From positions 69,288 to 125,442 of the forward strand of contig NZ_LWIG01000002.1 of assembly GCF_002068095.1 (NCBI RefSeq): a DNA stretch of 56,155 nt, read 5' to 3'. Source of the DNA: Bradyrhizobium sacchari (GTDB lineage: Bacteria; Pseudomonadota; Alphaproteobacteria; Rhizobiales; Xanthobacteraceae). Below, one piece after another: positions 39,437 through 47,704 of the stretch. The notes beneath the pieces are model-generated. The model saw only the letters and a list, made by a program, of their open reading frames with translations, had not been told where the DNA came from and did not search any database. Each line of letters begins with the position of its first letter. The first letter of the stretch is position 1. The position numbers were made by a program, and so were the translations under genes.

Positions 39437-39856
39437 CTAGACTGTCCGCGCCAGCAGCTCATCGAGCTTGTTGAAGAACTGCTTCCAGCCCGCATACGCG
39501 CCGCCATAGGCCTGCTTCTGTGTCGGGCTGAAGCCGGCCTGCTCGACGCGCAGATGCGTGCCCGCGCCCGTCGGCGTCAGCGTGAACGTCACGACGCTTT
39601 TCAGGTCGAAGGCGGCGTCCTCATGCGAGAAATTCCAGGTATAGGCGAGCGACTTCTGCGGCTCGATGGTCAGCACCTCGCAATCCAGCACGCCGCCCCA
39701 TTCGCCGCGCAGGTTGAAGCGATGGCCGACCTCGGGCTTGAAGTCGTTCTTCATCAGCCATTCCTCGATCAGATGCGGCTGCGTCAGCGCCCGCCACAGC
39801 CGCTCCGCCGGAAACGCAAACTCGCGCTCGACGACGACGGATCGTGTTTCGGTCAT
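39437..39856 (-). CDS. SRPBCC (AHSA1-like) domain protein
   Basis: 139-aa START/Bet v1-fold protein: VVVEREFAFPAERLWRALTQPHLIEEWLM at the start and the terminal helix AGWKQFFNKLDELLA. Such proteins bind hydrophobic ligands in a deep pocket; the ligand is unknown. It overlaps the ArsR-type regulator by 4 bp, a very common gene pair in rhizobia and actinobacteria. Confidence 0.92.
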   Translation of the reverse strand: MTETRSVVVEREFAFPAERLWRALTQPHLIEEWLMKNDFKPEVGHRFNLRGEWGGVLDCEVLTIEPQKSLAYTWNFSHEDAAFDLKSVVTFTLTPTGAGTHLRVEQAGFSPTQKQAYGGAYAGWKQFFNKLDELLARTV

Positions 39857-40176
39857 TGGTCCATCCTCTTCAGGAGATCATCGAGAGCGTCGAGCCGGTT
39901 CTGCCAGAAGCCGGCCATCTGGCTGGTCCAGTCGACCAGCGGATTGAGCGCGCCGGGCTGCGCGCTGTAATGCGTCTGGCGTCCCTCGTGCCGGTCGCGC
40001 ACCAGGCCCGCCTGTTTCAGCGCGCCGAGATGTTTCGAGACCGCCGGCTGGGAAACGCCCGATCGCGCCGTCAATGCCCCGACCGTCTGCTCACCCTCCC
40101 GGCACAGCCGCTCGAAGATCGCCCGCCGGGTCGGATCGGCAAGCGTCCTGAACAGGACATCGTGAGCGGCGGACAT
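39853..40176 (-). CDS. ArsR family transcriptional regulator
   Basis: 107-aa winged-helix repressor: DVLFRTLADPTRRAIFERLCREGEQTV, recognition helix SGVSQPAVSKHLGALKQAGLV and RDRHEGRQTHYSA. No Cys pair for metal binding in the helix, so it is the SRPBCC-associated, non-metal type. Coupled to the SRPBCC gene by ATGA. Two CATAAC/GTTATG palindromes lie immediately upstream, indicating autoregulation of the four-gene operon. Confidence 0.94.
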   Translation of the reverse strand: MSAAHDVLFRTLADPTRRAIFERLCREGEQTVGALTARSGVSQPAVSKHLGALKQAGLVRDRHEGRQTHYSAQPGALNPLVDWTSQMAGFWQNRLDALDDLLKRMDQ

Positions 40177-40182
40177 GGGTAA

Positions 40183-40227
40183 TCCATAACTTGGAAGTTA
40201 TGGATAATTCATAACCGTAGAGTTATG
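40183..40227. promoter_or_regulatory. Tandem operator of the ArsR-type regulator
   Basis: First site 40183-40204: perfect 10-bp arms TCCATAACTT/AAGTTATGGA around GG. Second site 40210-40227: CATAAC-N6-GTTATG. The four half-sites CATAAC lie 7-51 bp upstream of the ArsR ATG, in an AT-rich stretch that probably also holds the promoter. Confidence 0.7.
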
Positions 40228-40273
40228 GGTAAGTCAAGGGCTAGGGAGGGTAGTCGTTATGGCGCGCAACCCC

Positions 40274-40372
40274 CTCCACCGTCATTGCGAGGAGCCCTTG
40301 CGACGAAGCAATCCAGTCCGCCCCCGCGGAAGAAGGCTGGATTGCTTCGCTGCGCTCGCAATGACGGTGGAG
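40274..40372. repeat. Palindromic intergenic repeat, family 1, copy B
   Basis: 99 bp with the palindrome extended at both ends (CTCCACCGTCATTGCGAG and CTCGCAATGACGGTGGAG). Inner arms GCGACGAAGCAATCCAG / CTGGATTGCTTCGCTGC. Lies between the ArsR operator and the 3' end of the DsrE-like gene. Confidence 0.9.
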
Positions 40373-40392
40373 AGAGAATGCCTTCCGCAACC

Positions 40393-40842
40393 CTAAGGCC
40401 GCAGATACAGATACCCCTGTGACTGCAGCTCGGCCAGGCGAACCACGCCGCCTTTCTCCGCGCTGACGAAGCCGGGCAAGAGATCCCTCAGCGTGACGTT
40501 CTGCGCCTTCATCGTGTTGCCGCAGGCGGCGAGCTCGACGCCGTCCTTGGAGAAATCGCCGACGCGCTTGCTGACATCGGGATTGGCCTGCGCCCAGTGA
40601 AACGCCTTCAGCGCCGGCCCGTGGATGACAAGCGCGATCGTCACGTGCTCGGGGCCACCGACGCCGTCGATGTGGTTCTGGATGTTGCCGAGCACGAAAT
40701 TGACCTTATCGGCGTCGCTGAGGTGATAGACCACATTCAGCTTGTTCGACGGCGCGGCCTCGCTCGCAGCTTTCACACTGGAGGCGCCAAGCGCGGCGCC
40801 CGATGCCGAGATGGCGCTCCACAACATGTTCCTGCGGTTCAT
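40393..40842 (-). CDS. DsrE family protein with Tat-like signal
   Basis: 149 aa. The N-terminus MNRRNMLWSAISASGAALGASSVKA has an early Arg pair and an Ala/Gly-rich hydrophobic stretch, suggesting export by the Tat system. The mature part has the DsrE/YchN fold signature: LNVVYHLSDADKVNFVLGNIQNHIDGVGGPEHVTIALVIHG, and a single Cys (LAACGNTMKAQN) at the usual active position. Related proteins handle sulfur transfer or are of unknown role. Probably cotranscribed with the gene 33 bp upstream. Confidence 0.85.
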   Translation of the reverse strand: MNRRNMLWSAISASGAALGASSVKAASEAAPSNKLNVVYHLSDADKVNFVLGNIQNHIDGVGGPEHVTIALVIHGPALKAFHWAQANPDVSKRVGDFSKDGVELAACGNTMKAQNVTLRDLLPGFVSAEKGGVVRLAELQSQGYLYLRP

Positions 40843-40875
40843 GACATCTCCCTAGCCTGACTTGCCAGACAGATA

Positions 40876-41496
40876 TCACTTGTGCCGCAGCGCCGCGAGT
40901 TCCTTGCGGTCGGTCACGAGCGAAGCGCACTCGCCGTTGTCGACACGGTCGAGCCGAAAGATCCTGTCGTCGGCGCCGCCCACCAGCGACTGTTCGGCGT
41001 CGTCATCGGGCTTGTTGTTCTGCCAGACCCTGACCCGTTCGAGCCGCACGATCGCCGACTTGTCGTCCTTGGAGAGCGCAACGCCGATGCCGCCGCCCTC
41101 GCAGTCGACGCCGCAGCCGAAGCGAACCTCGTTGCCGCTGTCTTCGAACACGGCGTGGCTGCACGAACCGCTGGAATCGAAATCGCCGGAGCGGTGACGG
41201 TACTTGAAGCCCAGGCGGAAGGAATAGCCGAGGTCCTTGACCTCGCTATCGTATTCGGCCGACATCAACAGCTTCATCGAAGCGACCTTCTGCTTCGGGT
41301 GCCGCGCGAGGTGATCGGCATCGTAACGGCGGACGAAACAGGCATAAAGCTTCCTGCCGGGTGGACCGGCGAACACCCGCTCGCTGAAGGCCTCGGCCTC
41401 GGCCTTGGTGGCCTCGCGGATATGGACGTCGTCCTGTGCATGGGCGGCGCCGGCGAACGCGGCAAGGATCGTCGCAATGACAACAGCAAGCTTCAT
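40876..41496 (-). CDS. Exported protein of unknown function
   Basis: 206-aa protein with a clear Sec signal (MKLAVVIATILAAFAGAAHAQ, cleavage after AHA). The mature domain has several Cys (ACFVRRY, GSCSHAV, FGCGVDC, GECASL) suggesting disulfides, and acidic and basic patches. I do not recognise a family with confidence. It is 33 bp upstream of the DsrE-like gene, so both may act in the periplasm. Confidence 0.8.
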   Translation of the reverse strand: MKLAVVIATILAAFAGAAHAQDDVHIREATKAEAEAFSERVFAGPPGRKLYACFVRRYDADHLARHPKQKVASMKLLMSAEYDSEVKDLGYSFRLGFKYRHRSGDFDSSGSCSHAVFEDSGNEVRFGCGVDCEGGGIGVALSKDDKSAIVRLERVRVWQNNKPDDDAEQSLVGGADDRIFRLDRVDNGECASLVTDRKELAALRHK

Positions 41497-41689
41497 GATC
41501 GCACCGGGCGCGTGAACCGTCGTCCACCTGCGGGCCGACTGGCTGTTAGTCGCAGGCAGCGAACGGCGCGTTCAAGCGCACCGGCGGCACGCCTTGCGGG
41601 CAGCCTCGCGCAAGGTTCCCGCTTTAACAATTTGGAAGGAGGGGCCTTGGTAAGCCCCTGGTTGTTGCAAATGACTGGTGGCGGTCAAA

Positions 41690-42259
41690 ATGTCCGTAAG
41701 TCAGAGCTTGCCCAACCTTGCGATCGGCTATTCCCTTCCGCGGCTGTTCAAGTTGCTGGCGGCCGGCCTGTTGGCGACGCTGCTGTGCGGCGCGCTCGCA
41801 TTCAGCTGGCACTATGGCAAGGACATCGCCACGATCCAGATCGCGCTCAGCTATTTCGGCGTCGTGTTTTTCGGCCTGGCCACCTGCAGGACGCTCTGGA
41901 CGTTGATCTCCGCCAGGGAGCCGGTCCTCTTCATCACCCGTATCGGCATTCGCGACACCAGGATCGCCGATGACACCATCTCGTGGAGATCTGTGAGGGA
42001 CATCTCGATCTTTCGGTATCGCAGCCAGAGGATCGTCGTTCTTCAGGTCGATCCTCTTCTTGCCGAGCGGTTCGAAGGCAGCTTTCTGAAGCGCGTCTTG
42101 TCGCTGCTGAACAAGCCGATTGGCGCGGACGGCGTGCTCGTCACGGGCGGCCTGACCATGGACGGCGAAACGCTGTTCGAGACCTGCAAGCAATACTGGA
42201 CGGCCGGACGGCTGGCCTATACGGGTCGCGCCGCAGCTGAGCCCGAGCCTGTCAGCTAG
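41690..42259 (+). CDS. STM3941-like membrane-anchored protein
   Basis: 189 aa from ATG 41690; a GTG at 41678 would add four residues, and neither start has a strong ribosome site. Two hydrophobic helices (about residues 22-42 and 51-68) are followed by a soluble PH-like domain: FITRIGIRDTRIADDTISWRSVRDISIFRY. This layout matches the STM3941 family of unknown function. Transcribed alone. Confidence 0.75.
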   Translation: MSVSQSLPNLAIGYSLPRLFKLLAAGLLATLLCGALAFSWHYGKDIATIQIALSYFGVVFFGLATCRTLWTLISAREPVLFITRIGIRDTRIADDTISWRSVRDISIFRYRSQRIVVLQVDPLLAERFEGSFLKRVLSLLNKPIGADGVLVTGGLTMDGETLFETCKQYWTAGRLAYTGRAAAEPEPVS

Positions 42260-42565
42260 TCCAGGCCGCAGCCGGGCGGATCGCGCTGCTTTTACGAAAC
42301 ACCGCGTGTTGGCAGTCGCCGCGAGCGTGCCGCGCTCACCCCGCATACACGCGCCGAGCGGAGCGGGCGGACTGGTTCCATGGGCGGCCTTAGTCGAACC
42401 TCACGCCAGGAAGGTTCAATCGCCGCGAACCCTTCGTTTTTTGGGAACTCGATGCCGTCGACCATTCGACATTGTCCCCATTCGTCGATGTGATAGCCTT
42501 CACAGGCGATTGCTCTTGGCAGTCGTAGAGTGGGGCCGCCTCTCGTCGCGCGTGGAGTCCCCGCA
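42260..42565. other. 306-bp gap before the cyclase gene
   Basis: No supported gene. A 96-codon minus-strand frame (42292-42582) contains ACEGYHIDEWGQC, which looks faintly protein-like, but it overlaps the cyclase start and the rest shows no gene-like codon use. No terminator hairpin seen. The cyclase ribosome site GGAG is at 42554-42557. Confidence 0.4.
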
Positions 42566-44131
42566 ATGGGCGAAATTCGCAACTTCAGATCCGGAAATCA
42601 GGACGAGCCGCCTCCACACGGCCCCATGCCTCGTCGTCTCGCGGCGATCATCGTCGGCGACATCGCTTCCTACAGTCGCATCATGCAGGCCGACGAGGAG
42701 GGAACGCATGTCCGCGTCAAGCGGATCGAGCGGGATATCATCCAGCCCAGCATCGTCGAGCACCATGGCACGCTGGTGAAGACGACGGGCGATGGCTTCA
42801 TCGCCATCTTCGATAGCCCGGTCGAGGCCGTTCGATGCAGCATCGTCATCCAGCAGAATCTCATCGGCCGCAACGCCCCGCTTCCCAAGCATTCGCGGCT
42901 CGAATACCGGATTGGCGTCAATCTCGGCGACGTCATCGTGGAGCCGGATGACGTCTACGGCGACGGCGTCAACATCGCCACACGTATCGAAGGCATTGCC
43001 GAGCCCGGTCAGGTCTATATCTCGGGTGCGATCTACGAGCAGATCAAGCACAAGGTCGTATGCGGCTACGAGTCGCTCGGCGATCGCAAGGTCAAGAACA
43101 TCACGGATCCCGTACGCGTCTATCGCGTGCTGCCGGACGCAGACGCAGTCGGCAGGACGCGTGGTCGGCGCGAGAGTGTCCTGCTCTTTCTTCTGATCAC
43201 GGCATTGCTGGTGATTGCCGGCTACGTGCTTTGGTACGTGCTGGCGCAGCACCGCAGCCAGGTGGGGCAACAGGCTGCCGCTCCTCCGATCGCGGCGCCG
43301 TCGGCTTCGCCGATGCCGCAATCCGTTCCGTCGTTACCGAGCCCGCCGGTACCGGCGCCACAAGCCGCACCCGCGGCGTCGCCGTTGCCCACGACGGCGC
43401 CATCGCCCGCAGCATCGCCTTCACCATCCCCGGCATCCGCTCCATCGGTGACGGCGGTCCGAGAACCCGAGATGATCGCCATTCGCGGCGGCAGCTTCGC
43501 CATGGGAAGCAATGACGATCCGACGGAACGCCCGGTCCATCAGGTCGCGATCAAGCCGTTCTCGATCGGCAAATATCCGGTGACGGTGCAGGAGTGGAAC
43601 GAATGCGCCGCTGCAAAGGCGTGCTCTTTCACGGCCACCGGCAAGGACGATGCGCCGGTCAGCAATGTGAGCTGGACCGATGCGCAACAATATGTAGCGT
43701 ATCTCTCCAAGGCGACGAAGAAGCCGTACCGGCTTCCGAGCGAAGCCGAATGGGAGTATGCGGCGCGCGGCGGAACGCAGAGCAAGTATTGGTGGGGCGA
43801 CAAGCTCCAGCCGGGCATGGCCGGCTGCAAGGATTGCGGCAGTCTCGGGGCCGAGCAGCCGGCGAAGGTCGGCAGCTTCAAGCCGAATCCGTTCGGGCTG
43901 TACGACATGGGCGGCGCGATCGACCAGTGGGTCGAGGATTGCTGGCACAAGAGCTATCAAGGGGCGCCCGGCGACGGCTCGGCATGGGCCGGCGGCGACT
44001 GCTCCTCGCATGTCCTGCGCTCGGGCTCCTGGAAGAACGATTCGCGATATGTGCGGCCGTCCAACCGTGATGGTTACGACACCAATGTCCGTTACCCCAC
44101 GCATGGATTTCGGGTCGCGCTCAGTCCGTAG
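42566..44131 (+). CDS. Membrane adenylate/guanylate cyclase with C-terminal SUMF1 domain
   Basis: 521 aa from ATG 42566 (GGAG 8 nt upstream). Class III cyclase domain, about residues 22-190: metal Asp D32 in IIVGDIASYSRIM, D76 in KTTGDGF, and transition-state N136/R140 in GDGVNIATRIE, so it is probably active. One membrane helix at 205-227. A Pro/Ala/Ser-rich linker spans 228-299. A formylglycine-generating-enzyme-like (SUMF1) domain spans about 302-521: MIAIRGGSFAMGSNDDPTERPVHQV, LPSEAEWEYAARGG, GLYDMGGAIDQWVEDCW, GFRVAL. The C-terminal catalytic Cys pair of true FGEs is not evident, so this part is likely a binding domain. Predicted topology: cyclase in the cytoplasm, SUMF1 in the periplasm. 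Followed by a secreted DUF4399 gene. Confidence 0.92.
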   Translation: MGEIRNFRSGNQDEPPPHGPMPRRLAAIIVGDIASYSRIMQADEEGTHVRVKRIERDIIQPSIVEHHGTLVKTTGDGFIAIFDSPVEAVRCSIVIQQNLIGRNAPLPKHSRLEYRIGVNLGDVIVEPDDVYGDGVNIATRIEGIAEPGQVYISGAIYEQIKHKVVCGYESLGDRKVKNITDPVRVYRVLPDADAVGRTRGRRESVLLFLLITALLVIAGYVLWYVLAQHRSQVGQQAAAPPIAAPSASPMPQSVPSLPSPPVPAPQAAPAASPLPTTAPSPAASPSPSPASAPSVTAVREPEMIAIRGGSFAMGSNDDPTERPVHQVAIKPFSIGKYPVTVQEWNECAAAKACSFTATGKDDAPVSNVSWTDAQQYVAYLSKATKKPYRLPSEAEWEYAARGGTQSKYWWGDKLQPGMAGCKDCGSLGAEQPAKVGSFKPNPFGLYDMGGAIDQWVEDCWHKSYQGAPGDGSAWAGGDCSSHVLRSGSWKNDSRYVRPSNRDGYDTNVRYPTHGFRVALSP

Positions 44132-44148
44132 GTGCTGGAGTGGGTTTG

Positions 44149-44592
44149 ATGAAGATCATTTTTTGCGCCGCATTGGCGGCGGCGATCGCATTGCCTCCGG
44201 GTACGGCCTACGCGCAGGGCAAGACCGCGCCCAAGGACGCCAAGCTCTATTTCATCAGCCCGCGTGACGGGCAGAAGGTTCGCGGCGGGTTCTGGGTCCG
44301 GTTCGGTCTGCGCAACATGGGCGTGACGCATGCCGGCGACGATTACCAGAACGCCGGCCATCATCATCTGCTGGTCGACGTCAACGAAGTCATCGATTCC
44401 AAGGAGCCGATCCCGCAGGACAAGTCGCACCTGCACTTCGGAGCCGGGCAGACCGAAACTATGCTCGAGCTCCCACCGGGGACTCACACGCTGCAACTGG
44501 TGCTCGGCGACGCCAAGCACTATCCGTTCGAACCACCCATCGTGTCCGAGAAGATCACCATCCGTGTCAGGCAACCGCTTGCCGCCAAGTGA
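44149..44592 (+). CDS. Exported DUF4399 protein
   Basis: 147 aa from ATG 44149 (GGAG 8 nt upstream; a GTG at 44140 is less likely). Sec signal MKIIFCAALAAAIALPPGTAYAQ. The mature DUF4399 domain is Ig-like and His-rich: GLRNMGVTHAGDDYQNAGHHHLLVD and KSHLHFGAGQTETMLELPPGTHTLQLVLGD. The conserved His cluster could bind metal. 17 bp behind the cyclase-SUMF1 gene, so likely cotranscribed. The stop abuts the convergent korB stop with no gap (TGATCA). Confidence 0.9.
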   Translation: MKIIFCAALAAAIALPPGTAYAQGKTAPKDAKLYFISPRDGQKVRGGFWVRFGLRNMGVTHAGDDYQNAGHHHLLVDVNEVIDSKEPIPQDKSHLHFGAGQTETMLELPPGTHTLQLVLGDAKHYPFEPPIVSEKITIRVRQPLAAK

Positions 44593-45648
44593 TCAGCGCA
44601 GGCTGGCGTTGATCTTGTCGAGCACCGCCGAGCCCGGGCACAGGGTGTCGGCTTCCAGCGTGTTGAGCGGGGTCTCGACCGTATTGAGATGCTCGTGCAA
44701 ATCCTCGGCATCAGGATCGACATAGAGCAGGCCGGTGACGATCTGGCCCTTGGCGGCGTGCTTGGCGAGGAAGGTCTGGGCCCCCAGCCGGTCATGCGGA
44801 TCGTAATCGGCGTCGATCTTGCGCAGCGCGATCTTGCTGCCGTCATGCTGCTCGACCACCTGCACCGTGCCCGGCGCGTAGTCGACCGCGATCGGATCGC
44901 GGCCGACCAGCACGTCGAGCCGGTTGACGGCGTCATTGTGTTCACGGACATAGTCAAAACTCTTGGTCGAGCCGGCGTGGTTGTTGAAGGCGATGCAGGG
45001 GCTGATGACGTCGATGAAGGATGCGCCCTTGTGGCCGATCGCGGCCGCGATCAGCGGCACCAGCTGGCCCTTGTCGCCGGAGAACGAGCGCGCGACGAAG
45101 GTTGCGCCCAGCTGCAGCGCGATGGCGACGAGGTCTATGGCGTTGTCGGTGTTGGTGACGCCCTTCTTGCTCTTCGAGCCGCGGTCGGCGGTGGCCGAGA
45201 ACTGGCCCTTGGTCAGGCCGTAGACGCCGTTGTTCTCGACGATATAGGTCATGTTGACGCCGCGCCGGATCGAATGCGCGAACTGGCCGAATCCGATCGA
45301 GGCGGAATCCCCGTCGCCGGAGACGCCGAGATAGATCAAATCGCGATTGGCGAGGTTGGCGCCTGTGAGCACGCTTGGCATGCGGCCGTGCACGGAGTTG
45401 AAGCCGTGCGAATTGCCGAGGAAATAGTCGGGCGTCTTCGACGAGCAGCCGATGCCGGAGATCTTCGCCACCCGATGCGGCTCGATCGAGAGCTCGTAGC
45501 AGGCCTCGATGATCGAGGCCGTGATGGAATCGTGGCCGCAGCCGGCGCACAGCGTCGAGATCTTGCCCTCGTAGTCGCGATGCGTGTAGCCGAGCTCGTT
45601 CTTCTTCAGGCCCGGATGATGGAATTTCGGTTTTGCGATGTAGGTCAT
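44593..45648 (-). CDS. korB: 2-oxoacid:ferredoxin oxidoreductase, beta subunit
   Basis: Thiamine-diphosphate subunit of a CoA-dependent 2-oxoacid (probably 2-oxoglutarate) oxidoreductase. 351 aa, with CAGCGHDSITAS and GIGCSSKTPDYF (Cys of a 4Fe-4S cluster), TPP motif GVSGDGDSASIGFGQFAHSIRRG-type and ENNGVYGLTKGQ. These match the KorB/OorB group. Partner of KorA upstream, from which it is separated by 208 bp containing a palindromic repeat. No separate ferredoxin gene; the operon's first gene carries ferredoxin domains. Confidence 0.93.
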   Translation of the reverse strand: MTYIAKPKFHHPGLKKNELGYTHRDYEGKISTLCAGCGHDSITASIIEACYELSIEPHRVAKISGIGCSSKTPDYFLGNSHGFNSVHGRMPSVLTGANLANRDLIYLGVSGDGDSASIGFGQFAHSIRRGVNMTYIVENNGVYGLTKGQFSATADRGSKSKKGVTNTDNAIDLVAIALQLGATFVARSFSGDKGQLVPLIAAAIGHKGASFIDVISPCIAFNNHAGSTKSFDYVREHNDAVNRLDVLVGRDPIAVDYAPGTVQVVEQHDGSKIALRKIDADYDPHDRLGAQTFLAKHAAKGQIVTGLLYVDPDAEDLHEHLNTVETPLNTLEADTLCPGSAVLDKINASLR

Positions 45649-45721
45649 GACCGTTTCTCTCTGCTCCCTTACCGCAATCCGACGTCTCTTTGCACATGGC
45701 CGGGCTGTCGCAACCGCACTT

Positions 45722-45837
45722 CGTCATTGCGAGCGCAGCGAAGCAATCCAGAGTCTTTCCACGGAGGCAGTCTGGATTGCTTCGCGGAGCCTGTCATCGG
45801 GCCGCGCGTCGCGCGGACCCGTTGGCTCGCAATGACG
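45722..45837. repeat. Palindromic intergenic repeat, family 1, copy C (with nested hairpin)
   Basis: 116 bp with the same ends (CGTCATTGCGAGC / GCTCGCAATGACG) and inner arms GCGAAGCAATCCAGA / TCTGGATTGCTTCGC. The right half carries about 30-35 extra bases including a nested palindrome (GGGCCGCGCG-TC-GCGCGGACCC, 45799-45820). It sits inside the korA-korB operon. Confidence 0.9.
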
Positions 45838-45856
45838 ATGTTGATGCGGTCTACAA

Positions 45857-47704
45857 TCATGACACGGCCTTGCGGAGCGGGGTCACCTTGAGGTGATCCT
45901 GGTGGTCGCCAATGGCTTTTGCGATGAAACGGGCGGTGATCGGCGTGCCGTCGTAATGCACGATCGGAACGAGCCGGACCGGATCGATGCCGTTCTCGTT
46001 GACGATAAGCTGGCGGAGCTGGCTGTCGCGGTTCTGCTCGACGACGTAGACGAAGTCATGCTCGGCGAGGAAGCTCGCCACGCTCGAATGGAACGGGAAG
46101 GCGCGGATGCGCAGGCGATCGAGCTGATGCCCGCGCGCTTCCAGCAGTCCGATCGCCTCGTCCATCGCCGGCGAGGTCGAGCCGAAATAGATCACGCCAT
46201 ATTTGGTCGGCCGTTCCGCATTGGCCTGCAGCGGCCGCGGCACGAGGTCCTGCGCGGTCTCGAACTTGCGCACCAGGCGCTGCATGTTGTCAGCGTAGAC
46301 GGTGCCTTCCTCGGAGTAGCGCGCGTAGCGATCACGCGAGGTGCCGCGGGTGAAATAGGAGCCCTTGGTCGGATGCGTGCCGGGGTAGGTGCGGTAGGGA
46401 ATGCCGTCGCCGTCGACGTCCAGATAGCGGCCGAAGTCGCGGCCCTCTTCCAGCATCTCCGCCGTCATGATCTTGCCGCGGTCATATTGCCTTGCGTCAT
46501 CCCATTTCAGCGGACGGCAGAGCCGGTGGTTCATGCCGATGTCGAGGTCGAGCATCAGGAAGATCGTGGTCTGCAGCCGCTCGGCGAGATCGAACGCTGC
46601 GGCCGCGAACTCGAAGGCTTCGGCCGGGTCTTCCGGGAACAGCAGCACATGCTTGGTGTCGCCATGGGAGGCGTAGGCGCAGGCGATGATGTCGCATTGC
46701 TGGGTGCGGGTCGGCATGCCCGTCGAGGGGCCGGCGCGCTGGATGTTCATGATCACCGCGGGAATCTCGGCAAAGTAGGAGAGGCCGATGAATTCCGTCA
46801 TCAGCGAGATGCCCGGGCCCGAGGTCGCGGTGAAGGCGCGCGCGCCGTTCCAGGAGGCGCCGATAACGATACCGATGGAGGCGAGCTCGTCCTCGCCCTG
46901 CACGATCGCGTATTTCGCCTTGCCGGTCTCCGGATCGTGCCGGTACTTCTTGCAATGGGCGGTGAAGGCCTCCGCCACCGACGATGACGGCGTGATCGGA
47001 TACCATGCGCACACGGTGGCGCCGCCATAGACGGCGCCGAGCGCGGCGGCGCTGTTGCCCTCGATGAAGATGCGGTCGCCGACCTTGTCGGACTTCTTCA
47101 CCCTGAGCCCGATCGGGCATTTCAGGTTCTGCAAAGCCCAGTCGCGGCCGAGATGCAGCGCGTGGACGTTGGAGGAGAGCAGCTTCTCCTTGCCCTTGTA
47201 CTGTTCGCCGATCAACTGCTCGATCAGCTTCGGATCCATGTCGAGCAACGCCGAGAGCGCGCCAAGATAGATGATGTTCTTGAACAGCTGGCGCTGGCGC
47301 GGATCGGTGTAGGTCGAGTTGGTGATCGCGGTCAGCGGCACGCCGATCACGGTGATGTCGTCGCGGAATTTGGTCGACGGCATCGGCTTGGTGGAATCGT
47401 AGAACAGATAGCCGCCGGGCTCGATGCCGGCGACGTCCTTGTCCCAGGTCTGCGGGTTCATCGCCACCATCATGTCGACGCCGCCGCGGGCGCCGAGATG
47501 GCCGGCTTCCGTCACGCGCACCTCGTACCAGGTCGGCAGGCCCTGGATGTTGGAGGGGAAAATGTTGCGCGGGGACACCGGCACGCCATGGCGCAGGATC
47601 GCGCGCGCGAACATCTCGTTGGCGCTGGCCGAGCCCGAGCCGTTGACGTTGGCGAAACGGACGACGAAGTCGCTTACGCTGCTGATCGGCTTTTTGTCGG
47701 ACAT
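45857..47704 (-). CDS. korA: 2-oxoacid:ferredoxin oxidoreductase, fused gamma-alpha subunit
   Basis: 615 aa from ATG 47704 (MSDKKPISSVSDFVVRF). The N-terminal gamma domain (NVNGSGSASANEMFARAILRHG) is fused to the alpha/pyrimidine-binding domain (YGGATVCAWYPITPSSSVAEAF, TATSGPGISLMTEFIGLSYFAEIP) and a C-terminal domain (PFHSSVASFLAEHDFVYVVEQNRDSQLRQL), the KorA organisation. Overlaps the upstream FAD/4Fe-4S gene by 31 bp. Such enzymes oxidise 2-oxoglutarate with ferredoxin, or run in reverse in CO2 fixation; direction here is not known. Confidence 0.93.
   Translation of the reverse strand: MSDKKPISSVSDFVVRFANVNGSGSASANEMFARAILRHGVPVSPRNIFPSNIQGLPTWYEVRVTEAGHLGARGGVDMMVAMNPQTWDKDVAGIEPGGYLFYDSTKPMPSTKFRDDITVIGVPLTAITNSTYTDPRQRQLFKNIIYLGALSALLDMDPKLIEQLIGEQYKGKEKLLSSNVHALHLGRDWALQNLKCPIGLRVKKSDKVGDRIFIEGNSAAALGAVYGGATVCAWYPITPSSSVAEAFTAHCKKYRHDPETGKAKYAIVQGEDELASIGIVIGASWNGARAFTATSGPGISLMTEFIGLSYFAEIPAVIMNIQRAGPSTGMPTRTQQCDIIACAYASHGDTKHVLLFPEDPAEAFEFAAAAFDLAERLQTTIFLMLDLDIGMNHRLCRPLKWDDARQYDRGKIMTAEMLEEGRDFGRYLDVDGDGIPYRTYPGTHPTKGSYFTRGTSRDRYARYSEEGTVYADNMQRLVRKFETAQDLVPRPLQANAERPTKYGVIYFGSTSPAMDEAIGLLEARGHQLDRLRIRAFPFHSSVASFLAEHDFVYVVEQNRDSQLRQLIVNENGIDPVRLVPIVHYDGTPITARFIAKAIGDHQDHLKVTPLRKAVS

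Noticed and set aside
42292..42582. Minus-strand frame with ACEGYHIDEWGQC
   Set aside because: Runs into the cyclase gene start, has no ribosome site and poor codon use over most of its length.
44590..44595. TGATCA formed by abutting convergent stop codons of the DUF4399 gene and korB
   Set aside because: Curious, but six bases can arise by chance when two TGA stops abut; no function implied.
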